64,000 nt of DNA. Source: Pseudo-nitzschia pungens (Eukaryota > Bacillariophyta > Bacillariophyceae > Bacillariales > Bacillariaceae). Each line of letters opens with the position of its first letter. Within the stretch, counting starts at the first letter, position 1. The translations under genes were made by a program, and so were the position numbers. The DNA is taken from assembly GCA_037355855.1 (NCBI GenBank), contig CM074759.1:7502001-7566000 (forward strand), read 5' to 3'. The notes under the pieces were generated by a model, which did not search any database, was not told where the DNA came from, and saw nothing but the letters and a program-made list of their open reading frames with translations. Below are positions 31,909-44,099 of this stretch, one piece after another.

Positions 31909-34416
31909 CTACGCGTCTTCCCGGTCCGGTTCCAGGAGCAGAATCGGCGATTTCAGATCCGTCAGGCGTCGTTCCGCTCCGGCCGCAGCCGGCCCCGGCG
32001 ACTCCGCCGCCGCCGGTCCTCCAAAGAGATCCTCGCCCGAAAGATTCAGCGTCGCCCTCCAGCGCCGCCTCCCAAAGTACGCGGTTCGGACCTTTTCCCC
32101 GTTCCGGTTGGTGATCCGCAGGGACTCCTCCCGGTTGGTCCGGCTCAGGGCCCTCAGCTCGCTCGGAGGGACCTCGAAGTGCGGTTCGATCCAGGCCGGA
32201 TGGATCCGGCACGACAGCGTTTCGGACGCTTCTCCGGAAGCGGCGAACCGGGCCGCGGCGAAGAATTCGTATTTTTTTCCCTTTTCCCTTTTGGAGGATT
32301 TGCTGCTTTTCTTTTTGGCCCGGACGACGTCGAAATACAAATCGTTCTGGTTCCGGACGCGGGCCTCGAGCTCGACCCGAAAGACCATCTCGCGCCGTTC
32401 GCTTTTGCCATTGCCGGAATGATAGGATTCGTACATTTCTCGATCGCCCGCGAGCCGGAGGAGGAGTTTCCGGAGGTTGGCAAAGGAAATGTTTTGGATC
32501 GCCGGAGCGGCGGTTGCGGCGCTGGTGGTCGTTCGGCGCGTGGTTTGCGAATCCCCGTCGTCGTCGTCACCGCCGCTGCCGCCGGCGCCGGGACGGGCGC
32601 CGCTCGTTTGCACCGGGAGATGGGAGGGAGTCACTCGTCTCAGAGTAGTCGTCGTCGTCGTTCGGCTCGTTGCGGCAGCGCCGGGTTCGGAGCCGGTGGC
32701 CAGGGCCGCCGAAGAAGCAGCAGCGGAAGCGGAAGCAGCAGCACATGGATCGTTGGTGCCGCTCCGTTTGGCTCGGACGGAATCATCCTCTCGCGGACGA
32801 TGCGAGCCCGGCGTCTCCATTGTTCTCGGGGCAGCGTCCGGCGGTATCGCGGAAGCGCCCGGCGGCGCTTCCCTCGCGCTCTTCCGCCGGATCGGCATTT
32901 GTATCGTGTGGGAGCGATGGTACGGATTGGTCCGGTTCCCGCCGCTTGCGTACGGGTTGCTCACTTTCGTAGTAGTAGTAATAGTAGTTGTCGTTGTTCT
33001 TGCGGTGGCACGGATCGCGGTGTTGGGGTTTGGGTTTGGGTTGCCGTTGGCGTTTGCGGATGGCGGTCCCGAGACGGGATGTGTTCGTCCGCGATCGTCG
33101 CTGCCGGTCGTCGCTGGGTTCGGGTTGGCGCTACCGGAACCCTGGTGAGAGGCATTGCCCGTCCGGTATGGCCCTGCTGTTGCAATTGCTGTTGCAGTTG
33201 CGGTTGCCGCTGCCGATGGCGGATGCGACGCTTCGCGGCGACGAACAGCGTCACCGTTGCGGTTCGAATGGTGATTGTTTGCCGCGGGGACCGACGACGG
33301 CAACGGCAACGGCAACGGCAACGACAACGGCAATGATGATGACGATGACGATGCGAACCCGCTCCGCTCGGTACGCGGTGCCGTCGCCCGCACCGGAGGA
33401 ATGACGCGCGGCACCACATCCCCGCTGGCCACGTCGTGTCCGGACCGTTCCCCGTCCATGTCCGTGTCCCCGTCCGTGTCCGCGCCTCCCGCTCCGGCTT
33501 CCGATCCCGCGCTCCCGATGAGCGCGCGAATCGTCGGATCGACCCCCACCCCCCTCGCCTTCGAGGCGGCCTCCAGGGCCCCGGCCTGGTGCCGGACCAG
33601 CTCCGGAACGCAGCCCCCGAGCACCACGCAGTTTCCCGGGTGCAGCAGCAGCACCGAGTGGCGGATTTCCAGCGGTCCCCTCAGCAGGATCTTGGTCCCT
33701 CCCAGCGCGCTCGCGGAGAGTCCCGGAACGAGAGAAGTTTCGACGCCCACGATGGGAGTTGCGGTTGCGATTGCATTGTTTGGATTCGAATTCGAATTTG
33801 AAGTCGAAGTTGCGGTTGCGGTTTCATTGCCGCCGTCGGGGTATCCGTCCGACAGCAAGACCTTCAGACACCTCTGCTGCGAAAAAGCGTTCCTGCTTCC
33901 GCCGGCAGAGCGGCTCCTCCCATTCGCTGGATTGGAATTGGAATTGATATTGGAATTGGAATTGGAATCGAAAGCCGCCGCCCCCCCCGGAGCGTGCGCC
34001 TCGAGCCTCCCCTCGGCGTTCCGGGAGACGTCCACCGCTCCCTCCAGCTGGCACAGGAGGGCAAAGGATCCCGGGAGCCTCCGGCAAAAGCCGCTGGCTC
34101 GATCGGAGGACCCCCGGATTCCCTCCCGCAGCGTCCGGGAACATTCCGGCGGGCGCATCCGCGGTGCTTCGTCCGCCGCCGCCTCCTCTTCCTCTTCCGC
34201 GGATCGGTTCCCCCGACCCCGGACCACGTCCCGCAGATCGGCGTGCAAGACCCGAAAGAGGACCGCGTCGAGCGCGGTGGGAGGAAGCGAGCCCGGCGAT
34301 TGCCTCCGGCAGTGGGCGAGGCAGTCGGCCATCCACTCGCGAGAGGGCAGGACCGCCAGGGAGGACGCCGCCAGGCGGTGCCGCACGTCCTCCTCGGGAG
34401 GGGACCTTCCGGTCAT
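31909..34416 (-). CDS. RMI1: RMI1-like RecQ-mediated genome instability protein
   Basis: Single exon, 835 aa from ATG 34416; the longer frame begins only at a GTG. The N-terminus (WMADCLAHCRR..., about 28-60) corresponds to the RMI1 three-helix region. A bipartite OB fold is recognisable as GSFALLCQLEGAVDVSRNAE, then QQRCLKVLLSDG, and GTKILLRGPLEIRHSVLLLHPGNCVVLGGCVPELV. RMI1 stabilises the topoisomerase III-RecQ complex that dissolves double Holliday junctions. Long Ser/Asn/Thr/Ala low-complexity insertions sit inside the OB region and in the linker (about 330-640). A conserved-looking C-terminal domain follows (NISFANLRKLLLRL, then YFDVVRAKKK, IHPAWIEPHFEVP), possibly the second OB fold. 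GC-rich coding sequence. Confidence 0.8.
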   Translation of the reverse strand: MTGRSPPEEDVRHRLAASSLAVLPSREWMADCLAHCRRQSPGSLPPTALDAVLFRVLHADLRDVVRGRGNRSAEEEEEAAADEAPRMRPPECSRTLREGIRGSSDRASGFCRRLPGSFALLCQLEGAVDVSRNAEGRLEAHAPGGAAAFDSNSNSNINSNSNPANGRSRSAGGSRNAFSQQRCLKVLLSDGYPDGGNETATATSTSNSNSNPNNAIATATPIVGVETSLVPGLSASALGGTKILLRGPLEIRHSVLLLHPGNCVVLGGCVPELVRHQAGALEAASKARGVGVDPTIRALIGSAGSEAGAGGADTDGDTDMDGERSGHDVASGDVVPRVIPPVRATAPRTERSGFASSSSSSLPLSLPLPLPLPSSVPAANNHHSNRNGDAVRRREASHPPSAAATATATAIATAGPYRTGNASHQGSGSANPNPATTGSDDRGRTHPVSGPPSANANGNPNPNPNTAIRATARTTTTTITTTTKVSNPYASGGNRTNPYHRSHTIQMPIRRKSAREAPPGASAIPPDAAPRTMETPGSHRPREDDSVRAKRSGTNDPCAAASASAAASSAALATGSEPGAAATSRTTTTTTLRRVTPSHLPVQTSGARPGAGGSGGDDDDGDSQTTRRTTTSAATAAPAIQNISFANLRKLLLRLAGDREMYESYHSGNGKSERREMVFRVELEARVRNQNDLYFDVVRAKKKSSKSSKREKGKKYEFFAAARFAASGEASETLSCRIHPAWIEPHFEVPPSELRALSRTNREESLRITNRNGEKVRTAYFGRRRWRATLNLSGEDLFGGPAAAESPGPAAAGAERRLTDLKSPILLLEPDREDA

Positions 34417-35016
34417 CGGGGCGTTGCGCTGCGTTTTGCGTTTTGCGTTGTACTGCGTTTTGCGTTTGGGTTGCGTGGTGTTGTCTTGTTGCGCGATTGC
34501 CTTCGTCCGTTTTGTCCTGGTCCGTCCTCCCGAATGCCAGGTTAGGATGCCGTCATCGTCGTCGAGGGACACACTCCAGCACTGCTATTACTACTACCAC
34601 CGGCACCAGCGCAGGAAGATGCTTAACATTATCTGTCGGTCGCAAGATGATTCTCGTTGAGATTGTTGTACGGTATGGGACTATTGATTCTGGACAATGG
34701 TATAGAGAAGCATCCATCCAACCGAAGCAACACGTAGTGTACGAACCGAATCAATCGCTAGTACCGTAGAATGAAAACGATTGTTGTTGTTTTTTCATTC
34801 CGAGTGCATGAGGGAATGAAGGAATGAAGAATCAATCTCAATCAATCGTCCTCGAGGTTAGCGCACCGGTAACTTACCAGTAATTAACTTACCGGAAGTT
34901 CCTGAGAGTCCTCGAGTTCAGTCCAGCGCAACCAAAGAATGGCGCGAAGCAATGACAGGGGGATCCGTCCACCAAACGAATGCGCGCGGTTTTCCCGCGC
35001 AGTCATAAGGATGACA

Positions 35017-35027
35017 GTAAACCTTAC
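35017..35027. promoter_or_regulatory. candidate promoter motif GTAAACCTTAC
   Basis: Exact copy of the recurrent 11-mer, located between the RMI1 and DPY30 starts. Confidence 0.4.
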
Positions 35028-35056
35028 TTTTTTCCTTCGTACTCTACCTGTTTTAA

Positions 35057-35082
35057 GTAAGATTACCGTACGGTAATCTTAC
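35057..35082. promoter_or_regulatory. 26-bp perfect palindrome of two motif half-sites
   Basis: Left half GTAAGATTACCGT and right half ACGGTAATCTTAC are exact reverse complements. A further GTAAGATTAC follows at 35225-35234. Candidate binding site for a dimeric factor; not demonstrated. Confidence 0.4.
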
Positions 35083-35842
35083 GTACCGGTAACTTACCGT
35101 AAATCACCGTAAGATTAACTGCTCGTATCCTCAATCCTGATCGAGATCGAAGATGATTCATTCATTCATTCATTCATTCGATCATTCCTTCATCACGTTG
35201 ACGTAACGGCAAGTTAACCTTAGCGGTAAGATTACCGTTCCGCATTTTTTTTTTTACCCAGCGTTGAGCGGAGTTCGGAACAATAAATGTCGATCATTTC
35301 TGATCAGATATCTCCCGTACGATTCAGTACTCGTACTGAATTCATTTACGAGTAATTCGTACCATACGGTTTTGAGATGAGAGGTACTTAGTGTAGGGGA
35401 CCCTACGGCAGACGATCTGCTTTTGTAGGATGACTGGCGGCGCGCTTTTTTCATGCCAGACACTCCGAACTCCTCGATCCCAATCCGGTTTCCGATGCAA
35501 CTCTCTCTCTCTCTCTCTCTCTACACCATCGGAAGCATAGCACACAGTTTCAGGGCCCCGCCAACCATCCTTCCGAGCAAGACACTATCATTATATCGAA
35601 GCGTTCGAACGCAAACAACCCCAAGCCATCCAGCGAAATTGTATCGATTGGTTGATTTGTTGATTGATTGATTGATTGATCGTGTGAGTGACTTGGACGG
35701 ACTGCCATCGATTGCGACCCACGCCACGACCCAGGCAACCAATACAATACCTACTACTACTACTACTACTACTACACCTAGTACTACTACCGTACTGCAT
35801 TCCTTCGAAGCAGCAAAACATCCACAAACCAAACAAACCGCA

Positions 35843-36683
35843 ATGGCTACCGAAGGACCCCCCGCAACCGGCATGGCACCCCTCACCGGATCCATGCCGT
35901 CCCAGCAGCAACAACAACTCCAACAACAGCAGCAACAGCCCGCGCCGCAGGCCTCCCTCCAGATGTCCATGGGCATGGCCCCGCCCGGTGTGCCCGTGCC
36001 CGTGCCCGTCAACGTGCCGGTGAACGTTCCCGGGGCTTCCATGGGAGCGCCCATGGGAGGAATGGTTCCCGCAGCAGCAGCAGCAGCAGCAGGCGCCGCC
36101 GCAACAAATGGTGCCCCCGACCGGACCGTCGGCTCCCGAGCTCCAATCGATGCCCATCCGGGCCTATCTCGACCAGACGGTCGTTCCGATCCTGCTGGAC
36201 GGTGCGTATTTTTTTTTTGGTTGTTTTGGTTGGTGGTGGTTGGGTTGTGTTATGATGTGATGTGTTTTGTTTTGTTTTGCGTGTGGTTTTGTATTATTTG
36301 TATTTTTTTGCGTGGCATTGGTTTTGTTGGGTTGCCTCCGGCGTTCGTGGACGAATCTTGGTTGTCTGTCTCACACGACTGTTTTGTTTGGTCGTTGTTT
36401 TTTGGTTTGGGGGGGGTTTCCTTCCGTCATTCCAAAACGTCTTTCGTTGGTGTTGCCCGATGCATCCCTCCCAAAAAAAAAAATACATAATCTCAAACAT
36501 TATTCATTCGACGCACCAAACCAAACCAAACCAAACCAAATTGCACCACCGACGCATACGCATACGCAAACCGCAGGCATGTCCGAACTGGTCAAGGAAC
36601 GACCCGCCAATCCCATCGAATACCTGGCCTCCTACCTGATTCGCCACGATCCGGCGCGTGCGGGAACCGCGGTCAAGAAATAA
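35843..36683 (+). CDS. DPY30: DPY30-like COMPASS subunit
   Basis: Exon 1 runs from ATG 35843 to 36201, and exon 2 covers 36577-36683; the 375-nt intron has GTGCGT and CCGCAG ends. Joined, the C-terminus reads SMPIRAYLDQTVVPILLDG|MSELVKERPANPIEYLASYL, the Dpy-30 dimerisation motif that binds ASH2L in H3K4 methyltransferase complexes and related motifs in other complexes. The N-terminus is rich in Q, M, P and V and unlike animal DPY30. The frame of the ATG at 35843 and that of the Dpy-30 motif differ by one base, with the change near CCCGCAGCAG at about 36067-36073. One extra C would explain it. Otherwise translation could begin at ATG 36108, giving a short, canonical-sized protein. Confidence 0.8.
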
Positions 36684-37639
36684 ACGGTCGCCACCGGGCG
36701 TCGCGCGAACGGAAGCCAACCAACCAGGCAACCAGCAAGCCAGGCAACCAGCAAGCCGGGCAAAGCATTTCCATTCTCGCATCCATTTCCAATCGCGGCA
36801 CGGAAACGCCGTTGGGAGTGTGGTGACGGCACCCATGTGTGCGCTGTGCTGTGCTTTGCTTTGCTTTGCAGTGCCGTGCCGTGCGTTGCCGAGCGTTGCC
36901 GAGCTTGGCGAAGGAATCCGGGGAGGGTGTGTTTGGCCGAGGATCGTTTTTGTTGGGAACCAAAACAAATCAAACAAAACAAAACAAAACAAACCAGTAC
37001 AATACAATACAATGCACAAAGACGTGGCAACAGGCCATCCGTTCGGAGGGTTTGTTGATTCAAACACACAAGTTACATATCATAGTACTATTATATCATT
37101 ATTATTATTTACCAAAATCAGGGAACAACAACAACACTACATTATTTATTTGGAAACCAGTGCCGAAGAGCAGAAAAACCTAATGATTTGTATCACACAT
37201 TGTCGTTTCAACGAGTGATTAGTGCTTCTTTGATTGTGTCGCGCAGTCAGAGTTTCAGCGCGGGGTTGGATCCAGCATTCCGTCGGAACTTCTCTTTCTC
37301 CGCTTCCCCTCCTCGGAGCGTCCCGTAGGGGTTGAGCGATTGACTCGGGCGTCCCAGGCCGCCGAATGTTCGAATTGTTCGGTGACCGAACGCTCGGTCA
37401 ATTCGAAGCAGCATTCAAGTCGTGCGTATTCTACAGAATTTGTCCACAGGGATGTCAATCACAGGCGGAGATTCTTGGGCAGATGGTAATGCTTGAAGCG
37501 GGATCCCACGCTCCGTGTCTCGCAACGCAAAGTGGTGGCATTCAGCACACGGAAACACTTGTTGCCTTCGGATCGGACCGCAAACAACCCGATCGTTCCA
37601 ACGAACGGCGGGAGGGGTCGATGCAATGACCGCGGACTA
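36684..37639. other. convergent spacer, no gene seen
   Basis: Roughly 950 bp between the DPY30 stop and the stop of the DMAC1-like gene. It has CAGGCAACCAGCAAGC-type and GCTTTGCTTTG short repeats and no supported coding region. Confidence 0.5.
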
Positions 37640-38173
37640 CTAGTCCAGCACCGACCGATACAGCCCCGCCACGGCCCACGTGACGGCGCCACCGTAGAAA
37701 AAGACCTTGTTGCTGGTGCTCGAAGCAGTTGCCGCCTTGGCGATGGATGACGACGGCTTGCGCGCCGATTCTTCCACGGCAAGCTTGAGAAAGTACAGAG
37801 ACATTCCGGCACACAGCGTCATTCCGGTGTACTTGCAGGCCGAACAGGGTTGTTCGTCCAGCTCTCGCAGCAGACGTCGTCGTTCGTATTCCGTGTCAAA
37901 GGATGATTCGTGTTGGTGTTGGTGGTCGCGTGTCAACGCTACCGATGAGGACGATCCCTCACAGAGAGAACGATTCGAATCAACCGCAAACAACGGAGAC
38001 AACAAAAATCTCGTCGTTGGAACCAGCGAAGATGCAGCCATCCCGGAATCAAAATAGTTGTCGTAGAGCGAAGCACCGCGGCTCCGCCCCTCCGAATCCT
38101 CGTTGTACACATTGGTTTGATCGCGCTTCCGTATCGGCGGCAGGAATCTTCTGAATTCCGAGCAGATGTTCAT
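37640..38173 (-). CDS. DMAC1-like (DUF4536) mitochondrial membrane protein
   Basis: 177 aa, single exon, ATG at 38173. The last 70 residues hold PCSACKYTGM (CxxC near 109-112) followed by a hydrophobic segment MTLCAGMSLYFLKLA and a second, FFYGGAVTWAVAGLYRSV. This is the CxxC plus two-helix arrangement of DUF4536/DMAC1-type proteins, implicated in complex I membrane-arm assembly in animals. The N-terminal 100 residues are basic and low in complexity, possibly a mitochondrial presequence. The assignment rests on a short motif. Confidence 0.55.
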   Translation of the reverse strand: MNICSEFRRFLPPIRKRDQTNVYNEDSEGRSRGASLYDNYFDSGMAASSLVPTTRFLLSPLFAVDSNRSLCEGSSSSVALTRDHQHQHESSFDTEYERRRLLRELDEQPCSACKYTGMTLCAGMSLYFLKLAVEESARKPSSSIAKAATASSTSNKVFFYGGAVTWAVAGLYRSVLD

Positions 38174-40319
<2,146 letters not shown>

Positions 40320-40898
40320 ATGAATTTTTTTCAAAAACCGGAGATATAGATCGTGTGATATCGGTTCGGCAATTTTATTTGACTTGTGTTACTTCCCGTT
40401 TTGTTGTCACCATAAACCACACCAAAACCCCCTTGATATGTACTCGAATCCGTAGATAAAAACGAAGTACGTAACTTACCCCCCTTCTATCAACTTGTGG
40501 CTCTGTCAACAGTATTTTTTAGTATTATTATTATTTTGATTTGTGTTTAGTTGTCGATCAATCAAGTAATACATCAAAATAATGATGACGGTTCATTCCT
40601 CGAGTGTTGCACGATATATTCCGTGTTACGGCGGTACTGATCTAAAGTTGGAATTGTCGGATTGTCCTAGGCTGAGGTCGGGTACATGAGATGTTACGGA
40701 TGTAACCAGGGGTCAGCTCCGCTTGTGACCATGATTGAGGGTACTCGGGCGATGACAGCACACCGCACTTTGCCGCTGAAGCAACAATCATTCCAACTGA
40801 TGCTGCATGCTTTACATCGAACTCTCTATTGAATGAAAGAAAAATAGGAAATTCGGAGGCAACTTTGGCATTCGTCAAGCTACGTTGTTATTATTATT
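40320..40898. other. convergent spacer calmodulin/PGM2
   Basis: AT-rich 3' flanks; no coding region or RNA gene recognised. Confidence 0.5.
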
Positions 40899-43572
40899 TC
40901 AAGCTTTCTTGATCAGACCATTCTGCAAAGGTTGCAAAAGTCGATCGAGAAGAATGTCTACCATCGTTGTGAGCTCTTGTTCGACGGCTGTCTTTCGGCG
41001 TACCAGGTCGACCCATTCATTTCGGTGTAGTATTTGAATTTCGGTTCCGTTCCACTCGGTCTCAGTTGAATGATGCAGCCATTTGCGAATCGGATCGTCA
41101 TCATTCGGAGCTTTTCCGGATGTTGGAAGGGTGGGTCTGTTGTCGGCCCGGAGAGGAGTCGTAACCAGGATTGCCGAGATCGCGAATGGATTCTATTTCG
41201 TAGGGCGCCACCACCTGTTTCAGTGCATCGTAGCTTCCATCGCCTCGCAGGCGGTCCATGATTGTCTTCACGGTAGATTGATCGCGCATAAAGTAATACC
41301 CATTGCTCGACACGAAGTAGCCATATTTATCGTACAAACTTTCCATGTGACGTTTCAAACTGATGCCTCGTTCGCGGTAGACGTAGAGGGCCAATTCGCT
41401 CATCACGACCATCGCGGAGACGCCTGCATCATGCATAACGTGGTACCGATTGAAAAATCAAGCATCGAAAGAAAATGAACACAGGCGAAAGTTAGCATCG
41501 AACCTGAAAATACGATTTTTCCATTGCAAATAGTATCATCATAATGTTATCTCATCGCATCATTCCGGGCTTGGGATGGATTCCCAAATCTCAAACTCTT
41601 ACCATCCTTGTCGAAACCGACGCTTCCACTTGAATTTAGATTCGAGCGATTTTCACACCGAATTAGAGAGACGCAATGCGATGCAGTTTCGCGTCGGTTA
41701 TTAGAGTGCTATGGCAACAATCCAACGAAAGGCCAAAACAATGACAAAACGCAGCGTTGTTCCTTCTCGCGACTCGAATGCACTCACCACGCAAATCCTA
41801 TTGCCTCTTCGTAGCCAAAAAGATTGCTATAGCCCTCGGTTTCCAGAGAGACCGATCGGCTGCCTATCCACTTGAACCCCGTGAGGGTTTCTTCGACGTG
41901 GAATCCTTCTCGCCGCCCGATTTCGGCCAACATCTTGGAGGATACGGTCGAGACACACATGGAAACGGGCTGGAGGGAGGAGCGCGGAAAACAATTGATT
42001 GAGAGATGGATTGCGATCGGGTCTCCTCTCCGTGGGGCACGGCTCTCGCATCGATCGAGATCGAGGGCACTCTCGCATTATTTATTTGTTTGTTCCTACC
42101 TTGTCCGATTTCACTCCCGTGGTTTCCCATATCCACAAGCCGAGCATGACTCCGATCTGATCACCGGAGAAAACCGTCCACTCTCCCGTCGCTCGATCTT
42201 TTTCCGCCACCGCCAACCTATCCGCATCGGGATCGTTGGCGAGGACGATGTCGCACCCATTTTCTGCGGCAAATAGTTTTGCCAAATCCAACGCCCCCGT
42301 TTCCTGCAATAACAAAAAAAAAATGAATGAATGAATGAATGAACAGACGCGCATTCCGTCGCATTCTACGAACCAAAAACGCCATCTCTTCTCCTCTCCA
42401 GCGCTTCCTCTATTATTTCAATTATTGTACCTTACCTCCGGATTCGGAAACGGAACTGTTACGGGGAAGATCGATAAATGAACCATCGCGTGTTTTTAGT
42501 GCGAAGAAAAAAACAAAATCTTGAGCACAACAAAACGAATTCGAAAGAGAAATTACAACAGCGCATACGTGTCAGTCAAATCAAACATACCTGTTGGAAA
42601 CGAGGGATCGGGTTCTCTCTGTTCCGGGACTGCTCGAAAGGGTCGAAGCCCAAACACTTCGAAGGCTCTCTTGGCAAAGGGATACCCAACGCCATGCATA
42701 GCCGTATAGGCAAACGAGGGAGGTTCCAGTGATCCATTGCCGTGTTCGCTGCTGCATCCACTATTTTGGATGCCACCCTGTCCACTCTTGAGCCCACTGT
42801 TTTCCAGTGTCGCAAAGTATTCATCGAGCATCTCTTTTGTCGTTTGCGGTCTGCTGAGCCCCAAACACGGGTCGCTGGGATAATTCCGCTTTCTTTCTTC
42901 TAGAATCCTTCCGTAATCCGTCCATGGTTGCAGATTATCGAGTATTTCACCGGCGATTTCTTTGTCCATGGGAGCGCGAATCTGACAACCATCGCTCGCG
43001 TATACCTTGTAGCCGTTGTCTTGTTTCGGATTGTGAGACGCCGTTATCATGATCCCGCAAACCGCACCGAGTTGCTGGATCGCGAACGGGACCAGGGGTG
43101 TCAGGACGAAACCGTCCAGCAGGACGCAGTCGATGCCCGCTTCGGCAAACACGATCGCGGTCAGGATCGCAAACGACAGCGAAGAAATGTTCATGGACGG
43201 ATTGCTTCTGTGATCGTAGCCGACGACCGCGCGCAAACGCGACGGCCTTTCGCCCGATCGTTCTCCCTCCCGTTGCCCTTCTTTCCGGCAGTAATACCTG
43301 GCGAGTCCCTGGGCCGTTTGGCACACCGTGAGATCGTTCATCCCCAGCGGTCCGGGTTTCATTTCCGACCGGAGTCCGGCCGTGCCAAAGCCGATTCGTT
43401 CTCCGTCGGACGGGAACATGGATTCCAAGCAGCAACGCGCGCTCTCCTCGTTCGCGGAGGACAACGCTCTGCCCACCAAATCGCTGGTGTATTTGGACGT
43501 TGTTGGATTCGGGTCGATCGCCGCCCACCGAGCCGCGGCGTCGATGGAGGGCGAGGTCGTCGCCACGATCAT
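40899..43572 (-). CDS. PGM2: PGM2-type alpha-D-phosphohexomutase, frames disturbed
   Basis: Predicted exons (complement): 42591-43572, 42436-42455 (20 nt), 42100-42303, 41789-41969, 41603-41628 (26 nt) and 40899-41423. All have GT-AG borders. The start at ATG 43572 is chosen because the frame upstream opens only at TTG. Phosphoserine loop TASHNPKQDNGYKVY (Ser about 179), metal loop NDPDADRL, sugar loop GYEEAIGF and the phosphate loop RPSGTEPKFKYY are all recoverable. The NPKQDNGYKVY form is typical of the PGM2/PGM2L1 clade (glucose-1-P or pentose-1-P mutases, cytosolic). As read, the frame is lost in an A/T run at 41818-41821 and three times at about 41149, 41104 and 41013. It may be a recent pseudogene, but assembly indels fit better, since every active-site motif is preserved. 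Confidence 0.8.
41603..41628 (-). other. PGM2: 26-nt microexon of PGM2
   Basis: Bounded by TTCAAG and GTAAGA on the minus strand. Supplies CGSVGFDKDG between GYEEAIGFA and VSAMVV, restoring the conserved family stretch. Confidence 0.8.
42436..42455 (-). other. PGM2: 20-nt microexon of PGM2
   Basis: Bounded by AACAG and GTAAGG on the minus strand. Encodes VPFPNPE across the junction, matching the family FPNPE segment that precedes the metal-binding part. Confidence 0.8.
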
Positions 43573-44099
43573 CTTCGTTGGGAGAGCCGTGGATTGAGAT
43601 TGGAAACCAACAATACCGTACTTGGGTCGTTGATGATACGAGATCGTGGCACGGATTGGTGATGATGTCCGATGTCCCACGAACGAAAAAGCTCCGGTGA
43701 CAACCAGTTTGTGATGTGATGCATTCAATCAAAAAAAAATGCAGCAAGGTTAGTCACAATTTCCGACTCACCGCAGATGAGAAACTTCAATTTTCATAAT
43801 GTACCGTACCGGTAGCCTTACGTAGTCCTACCGGTAAGATTACTTGTAGGTGCTTCACTTAAGTTACGTACGTGCAATCCTATGAAGGTCCTACGGTACT
43901 CGTAGTCCTTATGTTAGGATTTCTCCTTCCAGACTTCGAAGAAAGTCTTTTCTTACCGGTAAGTCTTGTTTCACCCTCTCCTGGCACCTGACACCCGACA
44001 CCCGAGCGATTCGATTCCGAACTCCAAACTTTGCGCAAACACCAACCCCAACAACCCCAAAAAAAAAAGTCTCGGCAAACAAGAAACGAACAACGAACC
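43573..44099. other. divergent promoter region PGM2/DUF4116 gene
   Basis: Contains GTAAGATTAC at 43834-43843, TACCGGTAA-type words at 43810-43840 and again near 43955, and several TACGTA words. The open frame upstream of 44100 opens only at TTG. Confidence 0.5.

Larger units (their letters stand above)
34417..35842. other. divergent promoter region RMI1/DPY30
   Basis: No gene. Very rich in the GTAARNTTAC motif family (34868-35250), including a 26-bp perfect palindrome. Also holds (ATTC)n near 35155-35180, (CT)n at 35501-35522, (TTGA)n near 35651-35670 and (ACT)n near 35752-35775. Confidence 0.6.

Noticed and set aside
31676..33336. Long plus-strand open frame continuing from AFG1 across RMI1
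   Set aside because: Beyond the AFG1 end it is antisense to RMI1, made of R/G/P-rich composition without family motifs, and open only because of high GC content.
33275..34660. Plus-strand 461-codon open frame
   Set aside because: Antisense of the RMI1 gene, whose minus-strand product has recognisable domains.
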